From Cellulomonas sp. ES6 (GTDB lineage: Bacteria > Actinomycetota > Actinomycetes > Actinomycetales > Cellulomonadaceae), in the NCBI RefSeq assembly GCF_030053835.1, contig NZ_CP125655.1, positions 3,720,001 through 3,784,000 of the forward strand: a DNA stretch of 64,000 bases, read 5' to 3'. Under the pieces are notes generated by a model. That model was not told where the DNA came from, did not search any database, and saw nothing but the letters and a program-made list of their open reading frames with translations. Shown in pieces: positions 56,885 through 64,000 of the stretch. The position numbers were made by a program, and so were the translations under genes. How positions within the stretch are numbered: position 1 is the stretch's first letter; each line of letters begins with the position of its first letter.

Positions 56885-57732
56885 CGTCCTCCCCCCTGTC
56901 CGCACCCGTCCCCGCGGCCTCCTCGGCCGCGGGGGCGGGTGCGCCCACGTCCGCGCCCGGCATCGAGATCACCGGTCTGGGCAAGGAGTTCCGCTCCGGC
57001 CGGCGCACGGTCACGGCCCTGGAGGACGTGAGCCTGTCGACGCCCCGCGGGTCGTTCCTGTCGCTGCTCGGCCCGTCCGGTTGCGGCAAGTCGACGATCC
57101 TGCGGATCCTCGCGGGCCTGGAGACGCCGACCGCCGGCACCGTCGCGGTCAACGGCACCCCCGTCGCGCCCGGCAGGCGGGCGGACGGCATGGGCATCGC
57201 GTTCCAGGACCCGGCGCTGCTGCCGTGGCGGTCCGTGCAGAAGAACATCCGGCTGCCGCTGGAGATCCAGAAGCGCCGCGACGACGGCATCGTCGACGAG
57301 CTGATCGACCTGGTGGGTCTGCGGGGCTTCGAGAAGGCCCGGCCCGCGCACCTGTCCGGCGGCATGCGGCAGCGCGCGTCCATCGCCCGGGCGCTCGCGG
57401 TCCGCCCGGACTTCCTGCTGCTGGACGAGCCGTTCGGCGCGCTGGACGACATGACCCGGCAGCGCCTGAACTTCGAGCTGCAGCGCATCTGGACCGAGCG
57501 CTCGGCGACGACGCTGATGGTCACGCACGGCATCGCGGAGGCGGCGCTGCTGTCCGACGTCGTGGCCGTGATGTCGGCCCGCCCGGGCCGCATCGTCGAG
57601 GTCGTCGAGATCCCGTTCGAGCGCCCCCGCACGCCGGAGATGATGCGCACGCCCGAGTTCCACGAGGTCGTCGACCACCTGTCCGGCCTGCTGTTCGCGC
57701 CCGGCGGCGCCGGCACGAAGGGCGAGGAGTGA
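56881..57732 (+). CDS. ABC importer ATP-binding protein, NitT/TauT type
   Basis: 283 aa. An Ala/Pro/Ser-rich N-terminal stretch of about 27 residues, then Walker [11 protein letters not shown]-loop [10 protein letters not shown], signature [14 protein letters not shown], Walker [12 protein letters not shown] and switch His VTHGIAEA. This set matches SsuB/TauB-type ATPases. GTG overlaps both neighbouring genes' ends. Confidence 0.93.
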   Translation: MTSSPLSAPVPAASSAAGAGAPTSAPGIEITGLGKEFRSGRRTVTALEDVSLSTPRGSFLSLLGPSGCGKSTILRILAGLETPTAGTVAVNGTPVAPGRRADGMGIAFQDPALLPWRSVQKNIRLPLEIQKRRDDGIVDELIDLVGLRGFEKARPAHLSGGMRQRASIARALAVRPDFLLLDEPFGALDDMTRQRLNFELQRIWTERSATTLMVTHGIAEAALLSDVVAVMSARPGRIVEVVEIPFERPRTPEMMRTPEFHEVVDHLSGLLFAPGGAGTKGEE

Positions 57733-58514
57733 GCGACGTCGCCGCGCGGTTCCGCGGCGCGCTGGCCCGCCCGTGGGTCGGCGGCACCGTGGGCATCGTC
57801 CTGCTGCTGGCCCTGTGGTGGGCGATGACCGCGAACCTGGAGAACAGCACCTCGTTCCCGTCGCCGGTGGACGTGGCCCGCTCGGCGGTCGCGGACGGCT
57901 GGCCGTTCTACGAGGCGAACGTGGTCCCGACGCTGACCCGCGCCGCGCAGGGCTACCTGTGGGGCAACCTCGCGGGCCTGGCGCTGGCCGCCGTCGTGCT
58001 GGTGGTGCCGCGCCTGGAGGACGTCATCACCCAGCTCGGCGTCATCTCGGCGTGCCTGCCCGTGACGGCGATCGGCCCGATCGTCATGGTGATCTTCGGC
58101 GGCCGCGCCTCCGCGATCTTCCTGGGCGCGCTGCTGGTGTTCTTCACGACCCTCGTCGGCGCGATCCTCGGGATGCGCTCGGCGAGCCGCAGCTCGCTGG
58201 ACCTCGTCGCCGCGTACGGCGGCGGCCGGTGGACGCAGATCCGCACGGTCCAGCTCATGTCGGCGCTGCCGGCGATCGTCACCGCCCTGCAGGTGGCGGT
58301 CCCGGCAGCGCTGCTCGGCGCCGTCGTCGGGGAGTACCTCGGCGGCATCGACTCCGGCATCGGCGTGGCGCTCAACGCGGCGCAGCGCCAGATCCAGCCG
58401 GACCGCGTGTGGGCGCTGAGCATCCTGGCCGGGCTGATCGCGCTCGGCGGGTACGCGCTCGTCGGGCTGGTCGGGCGGGTCCTGACGCCCTGGGCGTCGG
58501 AGCGCCGGTCGTGA
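57729..58514 (+). CDS. ABC importer permease, NitT/TauT type (1)
   Basis: 261 aa, about six membrane helices. The coupling-helix EAA-like loop is [25 protein letters not shown]. The GTG overlaps the ATPase stop, and its own stop overlaps the second permease. Two different permeases imply a heterodimeric channel. Confidence 0.92.
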   Translation: MSDVAARFRGALARPWVGGTVGIVLLLALWWAMTANLENSTSFPSPVDVARSAVADGWPFYEANVVPTLTRAAQGYLWGNLAGLALAAVVLVVPRLEDVITQLGVISACLPVTAIGPIVMVIFGGRASAIFLGALLVFFTTLVGAILGMRSASRSSLDLVAAYGGGRWTQIRTVQLMSALPAIVTALQVAVPAALLGAVVGEYLGGIDSGIGVALNAAQRQIQPDRVWALSILAGLIALGGYALVGLVGRVLTPWASERRS

Positions 58515-59302
58515 CCGGCGGCACGGGGCGGTTCGTCGCCCGCCGGGCCGCCACGCTCGCGGCGGCCGTCGTCGTCGCGCTCGGGGTGTGGGTGGCCGTG
58601 CTCGCGGCGTTCGACGTGAGCCCGCTCATCGGCAAGCGGCCGTGGGACGTGTTCGCCTACGTCGTCACGGCCGAGGGCGCCGCGGACCACCGCGCGACCA
58701 TCGCCGCGGACCTCGCCGTCACGGTGCGGGACGCCGGCATCGGCTACGTGGTCGGCCTCGCCGCGGCGTTCCTGCTGGCCGTCGTGTTCTGCGTGTCGCC
58801 GGTGCTGGAGCGGATCGTCATGCCGACCGCCATGGTGCTGCGCTCGATCCCGCTGGTGGTGCTGACGCCGCTCATCACGCTGATCTTCGGCATCGGGCAG
58901 GCGGGCGTGACGGCCATCGTCATCCTCGTGGTGTTCCTGCCGGCGCTCGCGAACATCCTGTACGGCCTGCGCAGCGTCTCCGGCGAGCACCGGGACCTGG
59001 TGCTCGCGTACGGCGGCTCGTCCTGGACGGTGCTGCGCAAGGTCGCCCTGCCCGCGGCCGTGCCGTCGACGCTGGCCTCCGCCCGGATCGCGGTGCCGTC
59101 GGCCGTGACCGGCGCGATGATCGCCGAGTGGCTGTCCACCGGCGAGGGCCTCGGCGGCGCGATCTCGAAGGCGGCCGGCTCGTTCGGGTACGACGCGATG
59201 TGGGCGTCGGCGATCACGGTGGCCGCGGTGACGATGCTCGCGTACGCGGTGCTGAGCGTCGTGGACGCCGTGGTCACCGAGCGGATGGGGCAGCTCACGT
59301 GA
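58511..59302 (+). CDS. ABC importer permease, NitT/TauT type (2)
   Basis: 263 aa, six helices. Coupling loop DLVLAYGGSSWTVLRKVALPAAVP. It overlaps the D-aminoacylase gene (GTGA), which binds the transporter and the catabolic enzymes into one translational chain. Confidence 0.92.
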   Translation: MTGGTGRFVARRAATLAAAVVVALGVWVAVLAAFDVSPLIGKRPWDVFAYVVTAEGAADHRATIAADLAVTVRDAGIGYVVGLAAAFLLAVVFCVSPVLERIVMPTAMVLRSIPLVVLTPLITLIFGIGQAGVTAIVILVVFLPALANILYGLRSVSGEHRDLVLAYGGSSWTVLRKVALPAAVPSTLASARIAVPSAVTGAMIAEWLSTGEGLGGAISKAAGSFGYDAMWASAITVAAVTMLAYAVLSVVDAVVTERMGQLT

Positions 59303-60921
59303 CCGACGTGACGCTGGTGCTGCGCGGGGGGACCGTCGTGGACGGGACCGGCGCGGAGCCGGTCGTCGCGGACGTGGCGCTGACCGGGGACCGGGTCGCG
59401 GCCGTCGGGCCGGGTCTGGGCGCACCGGCCGGCGCGCGGGTGCTCGACGTGCGCGGGCTCGTGGTCGCCCCGGGGTTCGTGGACGCGCACACGCACTCCG
59501 ACGTCGTCCCGTTCATGGCCGAGCCGCAGCCGTTCAAGGTGCTGCAGGGCGTCACCACCGAGGTGGTCGGCAACTGCGGCAACTCCGCCGCCCCGCTGGT
59601 GGACGAGCGGGCGGTCGAGCTGCACCGGCCGATCTCCAGCACCGTCGCCGCCGGCGTCGACGGGCACTGGAACCAGCCCCGCACGTTCGCGGAGTACCTG
59701 GACGCCGTGGAGCGGTACGGCCCCACCAACCACGTCGCGTCGCTGGTCGGGCACAGCACGCTGCGGATCAGCGCGAACGGCATGGCCGAGCGGCTGGCAC
59801 CGGGCGCGCTGGACCGGATGGTCGCGCTCGCCGAGGACGCGTTCGTGGACGGGGCGTTCGGGCTGTCGAGCGGTCTCATCTACGCGCCCGGCGTGTACGC
59901 CGACACCGACGAGGTCGCCGCGCTCGCCGCCGTCGCCGCCCGCTGGGGCCGCCCGTACGCCACCCACATGCGGGACGAGGGCGACGGCCTCGCGGACTCC
60001 CTGGCCGAGACGTTCGACGTGGCCCGGCGCACCGGCGTGCGGGTGCAGGTGTCGCACTGCAAGGCCGCGGGTCGTCGCAACCACGGGCGCGCGGGCGAGC
60101 TGCTGGCCGCCCTGCGGGCCGCGCGCGCCGAGGGCGTCGACGTGCACGGCGACGCCTACCCGTACACGACGGGGGAGAGCTTCCTCACCGCGCTGCTCCC
60201 GGCCGAGGCTCAGGTCGGCGGGCGCGGGGCGCTCGTGGCCCGGCTGTCGGACCCGGCGACCCGTGCGGCGCTCCGGGACCGGGCGCTCGCGGGTGGACCG
60301 GGCGCGGGGTCGTGGACCCAGACGACGCCGGGCGGCGTGCTGCTGAGCATGCACGCGGAGACCGCCCTGCTCGGGCGCAGCGTCGCCGACGTCGCCGCCG
60401 GGCGCGGGCTCGACCCGTGGGACGCCCTGTGCGACCTGGTGCTGGCGGACCCGGGGGCCATGATGGTCTACGAGCTGATGGCCGAGGCGGACGTCCGGGA
60501 GATCCTCGCGGACCCGCTGGTGGCGATCGGCTCGGACAACTCCGTGCCGGTGGGCAACGCGCACCAGCGCGGGTGGGGGTGCTTCCCGACGGTGCTCGGG
60601 CGGTACGTCCGCGACCTCGGCGTCCTCGACCTCCCGGAGGCGATCCGCTCCATGACCTCGCTCGCCGTCGACGCGCTCGGCCTGCCCGGGCGGGGGCGCC
60701 TGCTGCCGGGGTTCGTCGCGGACGTCGCGGTGGTCGACCCGGCCACCGTCGGGCACGCCGGGACCCCGCAGCGGCCGTGGGAGCGGCCGACGGGGGTGCG
60801 GTACACCGTGCTCGCGGGCCGCGTCGTCGTCGAGGACGGGGAGTTCACCGGCGTGCGCGCGGGGCGCGTGCTGCGCGCGGGGCGGCCCGAGCGGCCGGCG
60901 CGCCAGGGCGTGGCGGCGTGA
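59299..60921 (+). CDS. N-acyl-D-amino-acid deacylase (D-aminoacylase, amidohydrolase superfamily)
   Basis: 540 aa. Metal/catalytic motifs of the family in order: VDAHTHSD (about 62), VGNCGNS (about 96), GLSSGLIYAPG, THMRDEG, VSHCKAAG and the general-base Asp in GSDNSVP. It hydrolyses the acyl-N bond of D-amino acids. No signal peptide, so it acts on imported substrate. GTG overlaps the permease stop. Confidence 0.88.
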   Translation: MTDVTLVLRGGTVVDGTGAEPVVADVALTGDRVAAVGPGLGAPAGARVLDVRGLVVAPGFVDAHTHSDVVPFMAEPQPFKVLQGVTTEVVGNCGNSAAPLVDERAVELHRPISSTVAAGVDGHWNQPRTFAEYLDAVERYGPTNHVASLVGHSTLRISANGMAERLAPGALDRMVALAEDAFVDGAFGLSSGLIYAPGVYADTDEVAALAAVAARWGRPYATHMRDEGDGLADSLAETFDVARRTGVRVQVSHCKAAGRRNHGRAGELLAALRAARAEGVDVHGDAYPYTTGESFLTALLPAEAQVGGRGALVARLSDPATRAALRDRALAGGPGAGSWTQTTPGGVLLSMHAETALLGRSVADVAAGRGLDPWDALCDLVLADPGAMMVYELMAEADVREILADPLVAIGSDNSVPVGNAHQRGWGCFPTVLGRYVRDLGVLDLPEAIRSMTSLAVDALGLPGRGRLLPGFVADVAVVDPATVGHAGTPQRPWERPTGVRYTVLAGRVVVEDGEFTGVRAGRVLRAGRPERPARQGVAA

Positions 60922-62117
60922 CGGGGCGCCGCGTGGAGGTCGGGCCCGGGGGCCGCGGGGACCTCACCGTCGCGGACCTCGAGCTGCCCGCGATGGTGCT
61001 GCACGACGCGGCGATCGACCGGAACATCCGCGTCATGGCCGACTGGTGCCGGGCCGCCGGCGTCGCGCTGGCCCCGCACGCGAAGACGCACATGTCGCGC
61101 GACCTCGTGCGGCGCCAGACCGAGGCGGGTGCGTGGGGGTTCACCGCGGCGACCCCCGCGCAGGTCCGGACGCTGACGGCCTGGGGCGTGCGGCGCGTGC
61201 TGCACGCCAACGTGCTGGTCGACGCCGGTGCGATCCGGTGGGTCGCCTCCGAGCTGCTGACCGCCGACGCCGCGACGGAGTACCTCTGCTACGTCGACAG
61301 CGAGGCGGGGCTGGACCTGCTGCTCGCCGAGCTCGCGTCGCTGCCGCCCGCCCGCGCGCTGCCGCTGCTCGTGGAGCTCGGGTTCCCCGGCGGCCGGACG
61401 GGCGTGCGGGACGACGCCGCCGCGCTCGCGCTGGCCCGGCGGGTCGCGGCGAGCCCGCACGTCCGGCTCGCCGGGGTGTCCGCGTTCGAGGGGCTCATGC
61501 CCGCGGGCGACGAGCCGGGCGCCCCGCGCGGCGCGGTCGAGCTGCTCGGCCGGGTGCGCGCCCTGGTCGGCGCGATCACCGCGGAGGGCCTGGTCGCGGG
61601 CGTGCCGGTCGTCACCGCCGGCGGCTCGTCGTACCCGGACCTGGTGCTGCGCGAGCTCGCCCCCGCCCGCTGGGACAGCCCTGTGACGACCGTGCTGCGG
61701 TCCGGCTGCTACGTGACCCACGACCACGGGGTGTACGAGCGGACGTCCCCGCTCGGCTCCGGGCGCGGGGACGGCACGCTGGTCCCGGCGTTCGAGCTGC
61801 GCGCCTCCGTGCTGTCCCAGCCGGAGCCCGGCCTGGCGGTCGTCGGCTTCGGCCGCCGCGAGGCCCCGACGGACGACCGGCTGCCGCGCGTGCTCGGCGT
61901 GCCCGGCGACGAGGACCGCGACGTGACCGGCTGGGAGGTCACCGGCGTCAACGACCACCACGCGTTCCTGCGCGTGCCGCCCGGCACCGACCTCGCGCCC
62001 GGCACGGTGCTGCGCCTCGGCATCAGCCACCCCTGCGGCGCGTTCGACCGCTGGCGCCACCTGCCGCTGGTCGACCTCGACGGCCGCGTGGTCGGCGAGA
62101 TCACGCCCGCCCTCTGA
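60918..62117 (+). CDS. PLP-dependent D-serine dehydratase-like/D-threonine aldolase-like enzyme
   Basis: 399 aa. Alanine-racemase-like barrel with the PLP Lys in PHAKTHMS (about residue 56). The C-terminal D-Ser_dehydrat domain has the zinc pair His-x-Cys in ISHPCGAFDRW. This fits fold-type III D-amino acid deaminases/aldolases. It would consume the D-amino acid released by the preceding deacylase, whose gene it overlaps by 4 bp. Exact substrate unknown. Confidence 0.87.
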   Translation: MTGRRVEVGPGGRGDLTVADLELPAMVLHDAAIDRNIRVMADWCRAAGVALAPHAKTHMSRDLVRRQTEAGAWGFTAATPAQVRTLTAWGVRRVLHANVLVDAGAIRWVASELLTADAATEYLCYVDSEAGLDLLLAELASLPPARALPLLVELGFPGGRTGVRDDAAALALARRVAASPHVRLAGVSAFEGLMPAGDEPGAPRGAVELLGRVRALVGAITAEGLVAGVPVVTAGGSSYPDLVLRELAPARWDSPVTTVLRSGCYVTHDHGVYERTSPLGSGRGDGTLVPAFELRASVLSQPEPGLAVVGFGRREAPTDDRLPRVLGVPGDEDRDVTGWEVTGVNDHHAFLRVPPGTDLAPGTVLRLGISHPCGAFDRWRHLPLVDLDGRVVGEITPAL

Positions 62118-62141
62118 CCACTCCCTGCGAAAGGCCCCTGC

Positions 62142-63353
62142 ATGTCGCACCACGCCGCCCCCGAGCACGTCCTCGACGGCCTCCCGCTGTGGGACGGCGA
62201 CCGCGAGGTCGGCCCGGCCCGGCTGACCTGGGCGGGCGACCGCATCCTGGCCGTCGAGGAGGCGCCCGCCCGGCACACCGACCTCAGCGTGATCCCCGGG
62301 CTCGTCGACACGCACGTGCACCTCGGCTACGCGGCCGGCGCGCCCGCGGCCGACCCGTCGGCGTGGCCGATCCTCACCCCGCCGGAGGAGCGGTCGCTGC
62401 ACGTCGCCGCCAACGCGCTGCGCTGCGCCCGGGCGGGCGTGACGACGCTGCGCGACCTCGCGGCGGACTCCGTGCAGCTCGCGGTCGGGCGGGCTTTCGA
62501 CGCCGGCGTGCTCGCCGGCCCGCGGCTGCTGTCGCACGGCCAGGTCGGCATGACCGCCGGCCACGGGGACCTGTTCGTCCCGCCGCACTACCCGCACCGC
62601 CCGCCGACCGCGGACAGCCCGGACGAGTGCCGCAAGCTCGTGCGGGTGTGGGCGCGGTCCGGGGCGGCCGGCGTGAAGATCTACACCTCCGGCGGCGTGC
62701 TCTCCATGGGCGACAAGGTCGGCTGGCGCAACCAGACCCGCGACGAGATCCGCACCACCGTCGACGAGGCGCACGCGCTCGGCATGCTGGTGGCCGCGCA
62801 CACGCACTCGGTGGAGGGGCTCGACATCGCGCTCGCGGAGGGCGTGGACTCCATCGAGCACGGCACCGCGATCGCCGAGCACCACCTCGCCGCGCTGCTC
62901 GAGCGGGACCTGCCCGTCGCCCCGACGCTGCTCATCAACGACATCATCGCCGAGGCGCGCCGGCCGGTCTCCGACGAGGCGCAGGCCAAGGCCCGCGACG
63001 TCGTCGCGCTGCGGGACGCCGGGTTCGCCCGCGCCGCCGAGGCCGGTGTGCGGTTCGTGCTCGGCACCGACGCGTCCGGGCAGTTCGTGCAGTTCGGGGA
63101 CCAGATGGAGGAGGTGCGCCAGATGGCGGCCATGTTCGGCTGGTCCGCCGAGCGCACCCTGCGGTCTGCCACGTCGGACGCCGCGGACGCGATCCGCCTG
63201 GGCTCCACGACGGGGCGGCTGCGGGCCGGGCTCGGGACCGACTTCGTGGTACTGCGCGGGCGGCCGTGGGAGGACGTGTCGGCGCTGCGCGTCGAGAACA
63301 TCGTGGCGGTCGTGTCCCGCGGGCGCGTCGTGGCGGGGTCCCTGCCGGGCTGA
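62142..63353 (+). CDS. metal-dependent amidohydrolase (imidazolonepropionase-like)
   Basis: 403 aa. HxH in GLVDTHVHLG (about 57), the carbamylated-Lys region GVKIYTSGG, HTH in VAAHTHSVEG, IEHGT, and the closing Asp in LGTDASGQF. Relatives include Xaa-Pro/Xaa-Arg dipeptidases and imidazolonepropionase. GAAAGG lies upstream of the ATG after a 24-nt gap, the only gap in the operon. It probably opens an amide or cyclic bond in the same pathway. Confidence 0.85.
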   Translation: MSHHAAPEHVLDGLPLWDGDREVGPARLTWAGDRILAVEEAPARHTDLSVIPGLVDTHVHLGYAAGAPAADPSAWPILTPPEERSLHVAANALRCARAGVTTLRDLAADSVQLAVGRAFDAGVLAGPRLLSHGQVGMTAGHGDLFVPPHYPHRPPTADSPDECRKLVRVWARSGAAGVKIYTSGGVLSMGDKVGWRNQTRDEIRTTVDEAHALGMLVAAHTHSVEGLDIALAEGVDSIEHGTAIAEHHLAALLERDLPVAPTLLINDIIAEARRPVSDEAQAKARDVVALRDAGFARAAEAGVRFVLGTDASGQFVQFGDQMEEVRQMAAMFGWSAERTLRSATSDAADAIRLGSTTGRLRAGLGTDFVVLRGRPWEDVSALRVENIVAVVSRGRVVAGSLPG

Positions 63354-63421
63354 CCTCCCCGGGGTGGCGGACCGCCCCTCGGCGCGCGACGCTGAGCAGG
63401 CAGGTCACCACGAGGACAGGG

Positions 63422-64000
63422 GTGAGCACGGTGCGGGACAGCTACGACTACGTCATCGTCGGCGCGGGCATGGCGGGGGACGCCGCCGCGCGCGGCATCC
63501 GCGAGGTCGACCCGGACGGGACGATCGCGGTGGTCGGCCGGGAGCCGACCGCCCCCGTGACGCGGCCGGCCCTGACCAAGAAGCTCTGGACGGACCCGGA
63601 GTTCACGTTCGACCAGGTGTGGCTGCACACCGCGGAGGACACCGGGGCCGAGCTGCTGCTGGGGGAGTCGGTCGTCGCGGTCGACCTCGCCGGCCGCACG
63701 GTCACCACCGACGCGGGCATCACGTTCGGGTACGGGCGGCTGCTGCTCGCCACCAGCGGGCACCCGCGCCGCGTCGGCGGCCTGGAGGACTCGGGCCGGG
63801 TCATCTACTTCCGCACCGTCCGGGACTACGAGCGGCTGCGCGACCTCGCGGGCGGCGGGCGGCACGTCGTCGTGGTCGGCGGCGGCTACATCGGGACCGA
63901 GCTGGCGGCCGCGCTGGTGCAGAACGACACCCGCGTCACGCTCGTGCACCCGGCCTCGACCCTGACCGGAGGGACGTTCCCGGCGGGGCTCGCCGCGCAC
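63422..64000 (+). CDS. NAD(P)/FAD-dependent pyridine nucleotide oxidoreductase, 3' end outside window
   Basis: 193 codons, open to the window end. GTG 63422 (or GTG 63431). First dinucleotide site VIVGAGMAGDAAARGI, the TRPALTKKLW segment of AIF/ferredoxin-reductase-like enzymes, LLLATSGHPRR, then the NAD(P) site VVVVGGGYIGTELAAAL. A 68-nt gap separates it from the operon upstream, so membership is uncertain. It may pass electrons to a ferredoxin or act on a small redox partner. Confidence 0.85.
   Translation, partial: MSTVRDSYDYVIVGAGMAGDAAARGIREVDPDGTIAVVGREPTAPVTRPALTKKLWTDPEFTFDQVWLHTAEDTGAELLLGESVVAVDLAGRTVTTDAGITFGYGRLLLATSGHPRRVGGLEDSGRVIYFRTVRDYERLRDLAGGGRHVVVVGGGYIGTELAAALVQNDTRVTLVHPASTLTGGTFPAGLAAH

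Overview
The window is very GC-rich and almost fully coding. It uses GTG starts freely, and many genes have a TANNNT promoter box only 6-7 nt before the start codon (leaderless transcription). With a fused 2-oxoglutarate decarboxylase (Kgd type), an ssrA tag ADSKRTDFALAA and class-E-sortase-type surface anchoring, this points to a high-GC Gram-positive actinobacterium. A Micrococcales/Cellulomonas-like organism is my best guess, inferred from protein style and not from a search.

Layout. 1-8.9 kb: a truncated GNAT-type acetyltransferase, kgd, a Bcr/CflA drug exporter divergent from a MarR regulator, and a two-gene ABC exporter. 8.9-15.5 kb: a histidine kinase/response regulator pair divergent from two overlapping CNNM-type membrane proteins, a VanY-like D,D-carboxypeptidase and an aldose epimerase. 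15.5-20.4 kb: the housekeeping block prfB-ftsE-ftsX-M23 peptidase-smpB. 20.4-30.5 kb: a YyaL-like protein, type II NADH dehydrogenase, a LigC-like DNA ligase, a chemoreceptor, an ABC exporter divergent from a long TetR regulator with four operator boxes between them, and a DUF6328 membrane protein. 30.7-31.1 kb: tmRNA (ssrA), followed by a remnant of an MMPL transporter.

31.4-55 kb is a mosaic of small accessory units: DUF998-TetR, a large LAVTG-anchored surface protein, a WYL regulator with a VOC protein, an orphan membrane-anchored PemK/MazF-like protein, an HNH nuclease, a TehA-like carrier, TetR-DUF5692, a flavin oxidoreductase, two DUF1905 genes, VapBC, LysR, an FAD amine-oxidase-like enzyme, a GT2-GtrA/phosphodiester glycosidase pair, an NYN-domain protein, a PucR regulator, and a PPC-domain protein with an adenine deaminase.

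55.8-63.4 kb is one tightly overlapping operon: a NitT/TauT-type ABC importer (lipoprotein, ATPase, two permeases), an N-acyl-D-amino-acid deacylase, a PLP D-serine-dehydratase-like enzyme and, 24 nt further on, an amidohydrolase. It reads as an import-and-degrade pathway for a D-amino-acid conjugate and is the best candidate for an undescribed system here. A truncated FAD oxidoreductase ends the window. I see no CRISPR array, phage genes, insertion sequence or tRNA.
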